NCBI RefSeq assembly: GCF_001426925.1
Contig: NZ_LMFR01000020.1
Location: 1-64,000, forward strand
Length of the DNA stretch: 64,000 bases
Direction: 5' to 3'
Origin: Microbacterium sp. Root53
GTDB taxonomy: Bacteria > Actinomycetota > Actinomycetes > Actinomycetales > Microbacteriaceae
Shown: in pieces, positions 8,376-15,995 of the stretch
Layout of the letters: every line of letters begins with the position of its first letter
How positions within the stretch are numbered: position 1 is the first letter of the stretch
Position numbers and translations under genes: made by a program
The notes under the pieces: generated by a model
Told to the model about the DNA's origin: nothing
Databases searched by the model: none
What the model saw: only the letters and a program-made list of their open reading frames with translations

Positions 8376-9152
8376 GTGATCGACAAGACCATCGCATCCG
8401 CCGCGGAGGCGGTCGCCGACATCCCGGACGGCGCCAGCCTGGCGGTCGGCGGGTTCGGCCTGTCCGGCAACCCGACGGCGCTCATCCAGGCCCTGCTCGA
8501 GCAGGGGACGACGGACCTCGAGATCGTGTCGAACAACTGCGGCGTGGACGACTGGGGCCTCGGGGTGCTGCTGGCCGCTCACCGGATCCGCCGAATCACC
8601 GCGTCGTACGTCGGCGAGAACAAGGAGTTCGAGCGACAGTTCCTCTCCGGCGAGCTCGAGGTCGAGCTGACCCCGCAGGGCACGCTCGCCGAGAAGCTCC
8701 GCGCGGGCGGGTCCGGCATCGCCGCGTTCTACACGCCGACGGGCGTCGGGACGCAGGTCGCCGAGGGCGGGCTGCCCCGGAAGTACGACGGCTCGGGCGG
8801 GGTGGCGATCGCGAGCCCGCGCAAGGACACCCGCACGTTCGCGGTGAACGGCGTCGAGCGCGAGTACGTGCTCGAGGAGGCGATCGTCACCGACTTCGCG
8901 CTCGTGCACGCACTGAAGGGCGACCGGCACGGCAACCTCGTGTTCAACAAGGCCGCGCGCAACTTCAACCCGATCGCCGCCACGGCGGGGCGGGTGTGCG
9001 TCGCCCAGGTGGAGCGGCTCGTGGAGCCGGGCGAGCTCGACCCCGACGAGATCCACCTGCCGGGCGTGTTCGTGCACCGGATCGTCGAGGTCGGCGGCGA
9101 CATCGAGAAGCGCATCGAGAAGCGCACCGTGCGCGCGAGCGAGGAGAACTGA
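8376..9152 (+). CDS. 3-oxoacid CoA-transferase subunit A
   Basis: The 258-residue protein is the alpha subunit of a family I CoA-transferase (ScoA/PcaI/AtoD type), which with subunit B moves CoA from an acyl-CoA (usually succinyl-CoA) to a 3-oxoacid. The CoA-binding glycine motif GGFGLSGNP is near residue 28, and [12 protein letters not shown] and YTPTGVGT are further family markers. The start GTG 8376 follows GAAGGAG at an 8-nt distance. An ATG four bases earlier is out of frame. The gene is followed after one base by subunit B and then a thiolase. Substrate could be 3-oxoadipate or acetoacetate; motifs do not decide this. Confidence 0.9.
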   Translation: MIDKTIASAAEAVADIPDGASLAVGGFGLSGNPTALIQALLEQGTTDLEIVSNNCGVDDWGLGVLLAAHRIRRITASYVGENKEFERQFLSGELEVELTPQGTLAEKLRAGGSGIAAFYTPTGVGTQVAEGGLPRKYDGSGGVAIASPRKDTRTFAVNGVEREYVLEEAIVTDFALVHALKGDRHGNLVFNKAARNFNPIAATAGRVCVAQVERLVEPGELDPDEIHLPGVFVHRIVEVGGDIEKRIEKRTVRASEEN

Positions 9153-9153
9153 C

Positions 9154-9804
9154 ATGGCGCTGACACGCGACCAGATGGCGGCCCGCGCGGCGCGCGAGCT
9201 CGCGGACGGGCAGTACGTGAACCTGGGCATCGGCCTGCCGACGCTCGTGCCGAACTTCGTGCCCGAGGGCATGACGCTGGTGCTCCAGTCGGAGAACGGC
9301 ATCCTCGGCGTCGGGCCGTACCCGGCCGAGGACGCGGTCGACCCGGACCTGATCAACGCGGGCAAGGAGACGGTCACGGTCCTTCCCGGGGCCGCGTTCT
9401 TCGACTCGGCGACGAGCTTCGGCATGATCCGCGGCGGCAAGATCGACGCCGCCATCCTCGGCGCCATGCAGGTCTCCGCCCGCGGGGACCTCGCGAACTG
9501 GATGATCCCCGGCAAGATGGTCAAGGGCCCGGGCGGCGCCATGGACCTCGTGCACGGCGCGGGACGCGTGATCGTCCTGATGGAGCACGTCGCGAGGGAC
9601 GGATCGCCGAAGATCGTGAACGAGTGCTCGCTGCCGCTGACCGGGCGCGGCGTCGTCGACCGGATCGTCACCGACCTCGCCGTGATCGACGTCACGGCGG
9701 AGGGGCTCGTGCTGATCGAGACGGCGCCCGGGGTTACCGTGGAAGAGGTCATCGCTGCGACGGAGCCCGCGCTGATCGTCGCCGTCGAGGAGGACGTCGC
9801 ATGA
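9154..9804 (+). CDS. 3-oxoacid CoA-transferase subunit B
   Basis: The 216-residue beta subunit carries the catalytic glutamate of family I CoA-transferases at about Glu47 in QSENGILG, which forms the acyl-glutamate intermediate. The N-terminal VNLGIGLPT and the later [15 protein letters not shown] segments are also typical. The start codon lies one base after the stop of subunit A and the stop overlaps the ATG of the thiolase, so the three genes are translationally linked. Partner of the gene at 8376. Confidence 0.92.
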   Translation: MALTRDQMAARAARELADGQYVNLGIGLPTLVPNFVPEGMTLVLQSENGILGVGPYPAEDAVDPDLINAGKETVTVLPGAAFFDSATSFGMIRGGKIDAAILGAMQVSARGDLANWMIPGKMVKGPGGAMDLVHGAGRVIVLMEHVARDGSPKIVNECSLPLTGRGVVDRIVTDLAVIDVTAEGLVLIETAPGVTVEEVIAATEPALIVAVEEDVA

Positions 9805-10985
9805 ACGGATCCGACATCGTCATCGTCGCTGCGGCGCGCACGCCGCAGGGTCGCCTGCGCGGGCAGCTCGCCTCGTTCTCGGCGCCCCAGCTGGGGGCCC
9901 TCGCGATCCGCGGCGCGCTCGAGCGCGCGGGCATCGCGGCCGAGGAGATCGACGCGGTCATCCTCGGTCAGGTCCTGCCCGCCGGATCCGGGCAGAACCC
10001 GGCCCGCCAGGCCGCGATCGGGGCCGGCATCGGATGGGATGTGCCCGCCCAGGCGGTCAACAAGGTCTGCCTGTCCGGGCTGACCGCCGTGATCGACGCC
10101 GCGCGCATGATCACCCTGGGCGACGCCACGGTCGTGGTCGCCGGCGGCATGGAGTCCATGACGCAGGCGCCGCACCTGCTTCCCGGATCGCGGGTCGGCC
10201 ATGCCTACGGATCGATCGAGCTGCTCGACCACATGGCCTACGACGGGCTCACCGACGCGTACGACGGCGAGAGCATGGCCGCGTCCACCGAGCGTCACAA
10301 CGCGCGGTTCGGTCTGACGCGCGCGCAGCAGGACGAGGTGGCGGCGCTCTCGCACCAGCGCGTCGCGGCGGCCCAGGAGGCGGGCCTGTTCGACGCCGAG
10401 ATCGTGCCGGTCGAGGTGCCGCAGCGCAAGGGCGACCCGGTCGTGCTCACGCGGGACGAGGGCGTCCGCCCCGACACGACCGTCGAGTCCCTCGCCGCCC
10501 TGCGCCCCGCGTTCACACCGGATGGCGCGATCACCGCGGGCAACTCCTCGCAGATCTCGGATGGCGCGGCCGCGGTGGTGCTCACCACGCGGGCCCATGC
10601 CGCCGAGCGCGGGTGGCCGGTGCTCGCCGCGCTGGGCGCGTGGGCGCAGACCGCCGGGCCGGACAACTCGCTGCAGGCGCAGCCGGCGCAGGCCGTCCGC
10701 CGCGCCTGCGAGCGCCAGGGCATCGCGGTCGCCGACCTGGACCTCGTCGAGATCAACGAGGCGTTCGGCGCGGTGGTGGCGCACTCGCAGGCGGAGCTCG
10801 GCCTCTCGAGCGAGGTCGTCAATCCGCACGGCGGAGGCATCGCGCTCGGACATCCGATCGGCGCCTCCGGCGCGCGCCTCGTCGTCCACGCCGCCCACGA
10901 GCTCGCACGGCGCGGCTCCGGGATGGCCGCGGTGTCGCTGTGCGGCGGCGGGGGACAGGGCGACGCGCTCATCCTGGTGCGCTGA
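9801..10985 (+). CDS. Thiolase (acetyl-CoA or 3-oxoadipyl-CoA thiolase)
   Basis: The 394-residue protein has the full degradative/biosynthetic thiolase set: nucleophile Cys90 in NKVCLSG, the GGMESM loop, the NEAFG motif, His in [10 protein letters not shown] and the second cysteine in CGGGGQG. It cleaves a 3-oxoacyl-CoA with CoA to acetyl-CoA and a shortened acyl-CoA. ATG 9801 overlaps the TGA of the CoA-transferase B gene (ATGA). Combined with the CoA-transferase, it would complete the conversion of 3-oxoadipate to succinyl-CoA and acetyl-CoA (PcaIJF), or of acetoacetate to acetyl-CoA. It could also supply the last phenylacetate step (PaaJ), as no thiolase is visible in the paa cluster portion in this window. 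Confidence 0.9.
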   Translation: MNGSDIVIVAAARTPQGRLRGQLASFSAPQLGALAIRGALERAGIAAEEIDAVILGQVLPAGSGQNPARQAAIGAGIGWDVPAQAVNKVCLSGLTAVIDAARMITLGDATVVVAGGMESMTQAPHLLPGSRVGHAYGSIELLDHMAYDGLTDAYDGESMAASTERHNARFGLTRAQQDEVAALSHQRVAAAQEAGLFDAEIVPVEVPQRKGDPVVLTRDEGVRPDTTVESLAALRPAFTPDGAITAGNSSQISDGAAAVVLTTRAHAAERGWPVLAALGAWAQTAGPDNSLQAQPAQAVRRACERQGIAVADLDLVEINEAFGAVVAHSQAELGLSSEVVNPHGGGIALGHPIGASGARLVVHAAHELARRGSGMAAVSLCGGGGQGDALILVR

Positions 10986-11063
10986 CCAGTGGCGCTCCTC
11001 CGATCGATTCTTTCGGTTCGGCGCGGATCCTAGCGCTGAGTCGTTAGGGACCAAATGTTCCCG

Positions 11064-11069
11064 TACTCT
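11064..11069 (+). promoter_or_regulatory. -10 box of the DUF7882 gene (leaderless)
   Basis: TACTCT ends 7 nt before ATG 11077. No ribosome-binding site is present, consistent with a leaderless transcript. Confidence 0.45.
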
Positions 11070-11076
11070 TGACATC

Positions 11077-11427
11077 ATGGGGGTACTTCACTATGGAACC
11101 GAGTCTTCACCGATCCACATCGACGACCGCGCGCTCGCGCACCTGAAGGTCGTCATCGTCAGCAAGCTGCGTCGCCAGGAGAGCTTCACCGTCTCGTGGC
11201 AGCACCCGGAGGAGGACGGTGCCGGGCGCAGCACGATCTGGGTGCACCCGTCGATCCCGGTCCGCTTCGAGTTCGACGACGCCGTGTCGGTGGAGCTGAA
11301 CCGCGAGTGGCTGGAGGAGCTGGCTCACTCGGCCAACGCGCTGGGCGGGATCGCGCTCGTCTCCGAGCACGTCAACTCCGAGCCCGAGCCGACCGCGCGC
11401 GCCGGCGATCTCGTCACCGCGGCCTGA
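11077..11427 (+). CDS. DUF7882-type small protein
   Basis: The 116-residue protein (MGVLHYGTESSPI..., then HLKVVIVSKLRRQESF, TIWVHPSIPVRFEF and LNREWLEELAHSANA) has the pattern of the small actinobacterial DUF7882 family, whose members are often present in several copies in Microbacteriaceae. Some database entries call such proteins ATP-dependent DNA ligase, but no ligase motif is present. The core is predicted alpha/beta, followed by a short flexible acidic tail. Function is unknown. It is a single gene with a strong terminator 42 bp downstream. Confidence 0.75.
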   Translation: MGVLHYGTESSPIHIDDRALAHLKVVIVSKLRRQESFTVSWQHPEEDGAGRSTIWVHPSIPVRFEFDDAVSVELNREWLEELAHSANALGGIALVSEHVNSEPEPTARAGDLVTAA

Positions 11428-11468
11428 CTCCGTACCCGCGACTTCACGTCCCACCGCACCGACCTCAC

Positions 11469-11496
11469 GAGGCTCCCGTCACCAGACGGGAGCCTC
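11469..11496 (+). terminator. Intrinsic terminator after the DUF7882 gene
   Basis: A perfect 12-bp stem (GAGGCTCCCGTC and complement) with an ACCA loop, followed by TTCT. It also faces the end of the minus-strand gene at 11548. Confidence 0.85.
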
Positions 11497-11547
11497 TTCT
11501 CGTGTGGGGACATCAGGCGTAGCGGAGGGTGCGGGACCGCACGCGGC

Positions 11548-11838
11548 TCACATGTACGGGAACGGCGCGGACTGCACCCGCAGCTCGATCGCATCGGCGG
11601 CGAGCGAGGCGCCGACCCACGTCTCGGCGTCGACGGTCAGCTCCTCGCGCGCGACGAGATCGCCCGCCACGATCTCGAGCTCGTGCGCCCCGGGCTCGAC
11701 CTCGAACTCGAGCGCCTCGGCGAGCCCGATCTGGTAGCGCGTCCTCGGTCGCAGGTCGGCCAGTAGGGACCCGTCGAGGCGCACCTCGACGGGCCGGCCC
11801 TCCCAGCCGTCCTGCAGCTCCACGTGGAGTGCGGTCAC
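11548..11838 (-). CDS. Small protein overlapping the metalloprotease gene, predicted beta-sandwich
   Basis: The predicted 96-residue protein starts at GTG 11838, which overlaps the TGA of the metalloprotease gene (GTGA), so it is almost certainly translated by coupling. The sequence alternates short hydrophobic strands and turns (GRPVEVRLDGSLLADL, EFEVEPGAHELEIV, TVDAETWVGASL) and looks like a small carbohydrate-binding or Ig-like fold. It lacks cysteines and a signal peptide. No family was recognised. Its tight linkage suggests a partner, substrate or inhibitor of the protease; this is inference. Confidence 0.65.
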   Translation of the reverse strand: MTALHVELQDGWEGRPVEVRLDGSLLADLRPRTRYQIGLAEALEFEVEPGAHELEIVAGDLVAREELTVDAETWVGASLAADAIELRVQSAPFPYM

Positions 11839-14153
11839 TTCTTCGTCGTCCCCTTCGATGATCCGCCGGTCCGGCGCCGGCTCGCGGCCGGCTTCGACGC
11901 GGTGCGCGACGCCGAGGCGCGCGAGGGGCGGCTCGGCGCGAACGACGCTGCGGTGGCGGCCACCTCCTCGAGCACGCGGGGGAGCACCCCGCGCGACTTG
12001 AACACGTCGTGCATCGACATCTGCAGCTCGGCGGCCTCGCCGGCGGCGCCCTCGCGGGCGACATCCTGCGTGAACGCGTCGACCAGGTCGTGCACCCGGA
12101 TGTGACCGAGCGACTCGGCGGCCTCGGCCGTCGCGAGCGTGGCCGCGGCGATCTGGACCGCCTCGTCCACGTCGGCCTTGCGGGTCCGCACCCGGCCCCC
12201 GGCCTCCGCGAGCGACGTCGCGGCGGCGCCGTCCGGGATCTCGAGCAGCTTGTAGTCGCGCGCGAGCGGACGCGCGATCGCGACCGCCGCATGGATCGCG
12301 GCGCGCGAGCCCGGCAGGCGGTCGATCGTCTCGCGGAGGGTGTCCTTCGCGGAGGCGTCGATCTCGGTGCCCGCGAACGCCAGCGCCCGGCCGACGCCCT
12401 CGTTGAGGAAGTCTCCCGCGAGCTGCGCCTCCTCGAACGACCGCGGCGGCGCGACCTTGAGCGAGAACGGCTCGGACCGCACGGGATGCCCGTCGATCTC
12501 GACCACGGCGACGACCCGGTACTCGCCGGGCTCCGAGACGTCCCAGCCGTTGAGCCCCGCGAACACCGGCAGAGACGCGTACAGCGACTCGCCGGGGTTC
12601 AGCACGGTGGCCTTCGACTCGGTGCAGGTGCGGGCGAACGGCACCCACTGCCGCGCGTCCTTCCCGTGCGCCGACACGATGGTCAGGATGTGCTGGGGGT
12701 TCAGGACGTCGCCGGGCACGATCTTCGGGGCGCCGCTCGTGTTGGTCAGCTTCACCTCGAGCACGACGGGCTCGAGGAAGTCGAACACGGCCCTCTCGCG
12801 GTTGGCGCGCACCTCGAAGCGGTACTCGGCGGGAGGCAGCATGCCGAACGCCTGCTCGAACGCGTGGTGGTCGAACCAGTCCGCATTGCCCATCTGCACG
12901 AACCGCGACGGCGCGTGCCGCAGGAACAGCAGCTCCTCGTTCGAGAACCGGTACGCGAAGTCGGAGAAGAACGCCGCCTGACCTCCCGACACGAAGTACG
13001 GGTAGTTCATGAACGAGCGCGCCTCCGGCTGGTCGGAGAGCGGGATCCACGGCGTGCCGAGGGACTTCTGCCACGAGTGCGCGAGGTTGAACGCGTGCCC
13101 CATCTCGTGCACGGCCGTCCAGAACCGCATGCGGCGGTCCCACGCGTCGGGCGCGGCGTCCCCTGAGGGGGCGTCGCGGATGAACGAGTCGGTGAAGATC
13201 GCGGTGCCCTGCCGGTGGTTCGGCCCGATGTCGTCGAACATGATGCCGCCGAGCCCGTGCCCCATGTCGTGCTGGCGCGCCCAGAAGGTCCACAGCGACC
13301 ACTGCGGCGCGTTCGCGAAGCGCGACCAGTAGGTCTGCATCGCGTCGTGCATCTCGGCGTCGCTCCAGGTGCTGTTCGCCCCCGCGCCGCTCACCGGCAC
13401 CGTGCCGTCCGGGGCCCGCTTCACATCGAATCCCGCGCGACGGAAGACGTCGTCGATCGACAGCGACTCGTTCGCGAGCGACGCGGGGCGGTTCGGGTGG
13501 TCGTGCGTGCCGATCTCGAACACCGGCTCGGCGTCGCTCGTGGAGTCGAACTCGAACTCGACGCGGTGGAAGTACGGCGTCGTGAAGGAGTACACCCGGG
13601 TCAGGCTGGCTCCGCTCCTGCTGCTGTAGACGACGACGGCCTTGCCGCCGCCCGCCAGCAGCGACGGCGTCGCCTTGATGTCGACGTGGTCGAACGCGAA
13701 GCCCGCGGGTCCGTACCCGTCGGTGTACGTGATCGGACCGGCGTACCGCCAGCTGCCGATCCGCGCGATGCTCGCGATCCAGGTGCGCGGCGTCGACAGC
13801 AGCGCGGTGCTTCGACCGCTCGCCGTCATCTGCGGGTAGGACCCGTCGACGTCGAGCCGGAGCTCCTCGAACAGCAGCGCCGGGATGAACGCCGAGCCGT
13901 GATCGACGTCCGGCACGTCCTCCTCGACCTCGACGCCGCCGCCCGGCGTGGGGAGCGGCCCCTCGATGGGGATGCGCGGCGGGAACTTGATGGGAAGCCG
14001 CTCGGGCTGGAGCGGCGGGCCGAACCGCCGCCAGGTGTACGTGCCGCTCACGCGCAGCCTCAGCGGGAACGGGATCTTCTTGAGTGGCAGGTCACCGATG
14101 AGCAGTCGATCGAGGTCGACCGTCCCCACTTCTTCGACGTCGATGATGGTCAT
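11835..14153 (-). CDS. Metzincin-like zinc metalloprotease, cytoplasmic or leaderless-secreted
   Basis: The predicted 772-residue protein contains HEMGHAFNLAH at 349-359, a HExxHxxNxxH zinc motif in which the usual metzincin glycine is replaced by Asn. About 23 residues further comes SFMNYP (380-385), in the place of a metzincin Met-turn (Met382). Glu350 would be the catalytic base. The first 270 residues and residues about 440-560 look beta-rich. The C-terminal third (about 570-740) is helical, and the end is a Ser/Arg/Lys-rich tail (SRPSRASASR...). No signal peptide or membrane segment is seen. AGGAGGAG lies just before ATG 14153. The gene overlaps a 96-residue partner gene by 4 bp. I do not recognise a characterised family; the substrate is unknown. 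Confidence 0.75.
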   Translation of the reverse strand: MTIIDVEEVGTVDLDRLLIGDLPLKKIPFPLRLRVSGTYTWRRFGPPLQPERLPIKFPPRIPIEGPLPTPGGGVEVEEDVPDVDHGSAFIPALLFEELRLDVDGSYPQMTASGRSTALLSTPRTWIASIARIGSWRYAGPITYTDGYGPAGFAFDHVDIKATPSLLAGGGKAVVVYSSRSGASLTRVYSFTTPYFHRVEFEFDSTSDAEPVFEIGTHDHPNRPASLANESLSIDDVFRRAGFDVKRAPDGTVPVSGAGANSTWSDAEMHDAMQTYWSRFANAPQWSLWTFWARQHDMGHGLGGIMFDDIGPNHRQGTAIFTDSFIRDAPSGDAAPDAWDRRMRFWTAVHEMGHAFNLAHSWQKSLGTPWIPLSDQPEARSFMNYPYFVSGGQAAFFSDFAYRFSNEELLFLRHAPSRFVQMGNADWFDHHAFEQAFGMLPPAEYRFEVRANRERAVFDFLEPVVLEVKLTNTSGAPKIVPGDVLNPQHILTIVSAHGKDARQWVPFARTCTESKATVLNPGESLYASLPVFAGLNGWDVSEPGEYRVVAVVEIDGHPVRSEPFSLKVAPPRSFEEAQLAGDFLNEGVGRALAFAGTEIDASAKDTLRETIDRLPGSRAAIHAAVAIARPLARDYKLLEIPDGAAATSLAEAGGRVRTRKADVDEAVQIAAATLATAEAAESLGHIRVHDLVDAFTQDVAREGAAGEAAELQMSMHDVFKSRGVLPRVLEEVAATAASFAPSRPSRASASRTASKPAASRRRTGGSSKGTTKK

Positions 14154-14276
14154 GACTCCTCCTCGAGTGGCGAAGACGTCCGTCGTCTTCGTTGACGGGG
14201 AGGAGGGGCGGTCCGAGCGGGGTGATACGGCGGGGCGACCTCCTCCGCGACGTCCCCCTTCGCGGCGTCGATGCGG

Positions 14277-14282
14277 TTGAAT
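14277..14282 (+). promoter_or_regulatory. -10-like box deciding the start at 14289
   Basis: TTGAAT ends 6 nt before GTG 14289, the same geometry as TTGACT before the MBL-fold and cofD genes. It argues against the in-frame ATG at 14271, which has no ribosome-binding site. Confidence 0.35.
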
Positions 14283-14288
14283 GAGCGC

Positions 14289-15044
14289 GTGGACGAAGAC
14301 GTCGAGCTGGCCGCGCTGCGCCGCCGGGCCTACGGGCCGGACGCGGACATCGACGCGGCCGGGCTCGCCAGGCTGACGGAGCTCCAGAGCCGATCGCACG
14401 ACATGCCCGACCTGGTCGAGGCCGTTCCCGCCGAGCTCCGCCCGGTTCCGGAAGCGGAGGCGGCCGCGGCGCCCGCGGCCGCCGCGTCCGATCCAGCGCC
14501 GGCGAGCGCGCCCACCCTGCGCGACCGCGTGCGGATCGGCTGGCCCCTGCTCCTGGCCGGTGCGCTCGGGGGCGCCGTCCTCGCGGGCGCGGTGGGCGCC
14601 GGGGCGTCCCAGTTCGACCGGCCCTACGCGACGCTCACCGCCCCCGCCGGCGCCGAGCCCTCGGACCGCGGGCCGTTCGGCTCGGGCATCCCGTACGGGA
14701 CGGTCGGCGAGATCGAGGTCGGCACGTCCGTCCAGGCCGGCGAGCCGTGCCTCTGGCTCCGCGTGCCGATCGAGTTCGCCGACGGCTTCTTCGGGGACGA
14801 GATGACCGAGCCGATCGAGTTCGCGGACTGCGCGCCGGAGCCGTTCATCCCTCGCCTGCGGCTGACGGTGGGCGCGATGAACGGCGGCTGGGGCTCCACC
14901 TTCCCCGTGACGGCCGACGCGTTCCCGGATGTCCCCGCGGGGTCGTCCCTGGAGTTCTCGCTGCGCGACGACGTCGTGATCGTGCGCCTCGCCGAACCGG
15001 CGACCCCCAGCCCGGCCCAGGACCCGGCAGACGGCGCGACGTAG
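14289..15044 (+). CDS. Single-pass membrane protein of unknown function
   Basis: The predicted 251-residue protein has an acidic N-terminus (DEDVELAALRRRAYGPD) of about 80 cytoplasmic residues ending in an Ala/Pro-rich linker. One transmembrane helix follows (about residues 85-110, WPLLLAGALGGAVLAG), then an extracytoplasmic domain with two cysteines (GEPCLWLRVP and FADCAPEP). The AALRRRAYGPDAD opening recurs in Microbacteriaceae membrane proteins of unknown role. The gene converges on the MBL-fold gene with 1 bp between stops. No function can be assigned. Confidence 0.7.
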   Translation: MDEDVELAALRRRAYGPDADIDAAGLARLTELQSRSHDMPDLVEAVPAELRPVPEAEAAAAPAAAASDPAPASAPTLRDRVRIGWPLLLAGALGGAVLAGAVGAGASQFDRPYATLTAPAGAEPSDRGPFGSGIPYGTVGEIEVGTSVQAGEPCLWLRVPIEFADGFFGDEMTEPIEFADCAPEPFIPRLRLTVGAMNGGWGSTFPVTADAFPDVPAGSSLEFSLRDDVVIVRLAEPATPSPAQDPADGAT

Positions 15045-15045
15045 G

Positions 15046-15684
15046 TCAGACGTCGAGGCTCTGCCCGGGCTCGAGCGCGTGGAACACGCCGCCGTTCTGC
15101 TCGGTGGCCCACTGCATCCGGCTCAGGTGCATCTTCCGGCCCGTGACGGACAGGGTCATGTCGTGCGTGCCGAAGGCGCGGCGCGGCTTGACGTCGAGGA
15201 TGAAGTCCATGGCGTCGCCGAGCCGCAGCCACGGGGCGCCGGTCGGCGCGGCCAGCGTTCCGACCTCCACGCCGTCCGGCACGGTGAACGAGTCGCCCGG
15301 GTAGTACAGCTCGTCGTTGACGAGCACCCCCACGTTGTCGATCACGGGGATGCTCGAGTGGATGGGCTCGTGCACGCCGCCGAAGAACCGCAGCGAGAAC
15401 GCGCCGATCGTGAGCTCGTCGCCGGGCAGCACGACGGCCGGATGACGATCCTCGATCTGGGCCGCGACCGCGGCGGTCGTGTAGATCGGCACGTCCGGCG
15501 CGGCCGTGAAGATGCGCGCGAGGTTGTCGGCGGTCCAGTGGTCGGCGTGCTCGTGCGTGATCACGATCGCGTCGAGGGCGTGCAGATCGCCCAGGGCCGT
15601 CGTGAACGACCCGGGGTCGATCAGCAGCGTGCGCCCCTCTGCCTCGATGCGGAGGAGGGCGTGCTCGTGCTTCGTGATGCGCAT
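15046..15684 (-). CDS. MBL-fold metal-dependent hydrolase
   Basis: The 212-residue protein shows the metallo-beta-lactamase fold motifs THEHADHW (HxHxDH, residues about 50-57), YPGDSF and FGTHD, which bind two metal ions. The sequence resembles the UlaG-like / beta-lactamase superfamily group acting on phosphoesters, lactones or thioesters. The start is set at ATG 15684 because TTGACT lies 6 nt upstream. The frame stays open to 15873 but would run antisense across the tRNA promoter. Substrate unknown. Confidence 0.82.
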   Translation of the reverse strand: MRITKHEHALLRIEAEGRTLLIDPGSFTTALGDLHALDAIVITHEHADHWTADNLARIFTAAPDVPIYTTAAVAAQIEDRHPAVVLPGDELTIGAFSLRFFGGVHEPIHSSIPVIDNVGVLVNDELYYPGDSFTVPDGVEVGTLAAPTGAPWLRLGDAMDFILDVKPRRAFGTHDMTLSVTGRKMHLSRMQWATEQNGGVFHALEPGQSLDV

Positions 15685-15690
15685 GTCAGA

Positions 15691-15696
15691 AGTCAA
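15691..15696 (-). promoter_or_regulatory. -10-like box of the MBL-fold gene (leaderless)
   Basis: TTGACT on the minus strand ends 6 nt before ATG 15684, within GGTTGACT-6-ATG. The same string with the same spacing precedes cofD. Confidence 0.35.
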
Positions 15697-15787
15697 CCAT
15701 CCGAGGTCCGCGGCCGGCGCGGATCGGTGGGGATGACGCGTCGGGAGGGCGCGACACGCGCGGGATGCGTCTCCGGGCCGCCTCGAT

Positions 15788-15817
15788 TTGTTCACCGCCC
15801 GGACCTCGTGCCATACT
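15788..15817 (+). promoter_or_regulatory. Promoter of tRNA-Glu
   Basis: TTGTTC (15788-15793) and CATACT (15812-15817) are separated by 18 bp. Transcription would begin near 15824, about 40 bases before the mature tRNA. Confidence 0.5.
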
Positions 15818-15865
15818 CTTCTAGTTGCCGGAAACGGGAACGGGATCCGAAAGGGTCCGAAGTAC

Positions 15866-15938
15866 GGCCCCATCGTATAGCGGCCTAGTACGCCGCCCTC
15901 TCACGGCGGTAACGCGGGTTCGAATCCCGCTGGGGTCA
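15866..15938 (+). tRNA. tRNA-Glu (anticodon CTC)
   Basis: A 73-base cloverleaf: acceptor GGCCCCA pairs with TGGGGTC (one G-U), with discriminator A and no encoded CCA. The anticodon stem CCGCC/GGCGG closes a loop CTCTCAC with anticodon CTC, reading GAG codons. The T arm GCGGG-TTCGAAT-CCCGC is perfect. Confidence 0.97.
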
Positions 15939-15943
15939 CACAC

Positions 15944-15985
15944 AACGCAGGAAGCCCGGTCCGAATGGACCGGGCTTCCTGCGTT
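15944..15985. terminator. Terminator between tRNA-Glu and the acyl-CoA ligase gene
   Basis: A perfect 19-bp stem (15944-15962 with 15967-15985) and GAAT loop, lying between the tRNA and the stop of the convergent gene, so it serves both strands. Confidence 0.85.
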
Positions 15986-15995
15986 CCGCGTCGCA

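Noticed and set aside
12009..13166. Long plus-strand open frame opposite the metalloprotease
   Set aside because: Arg/Gly/Leu-rich composition with no domain; it is the antisense of a gene with zinc-protease motifs and good codon bias.
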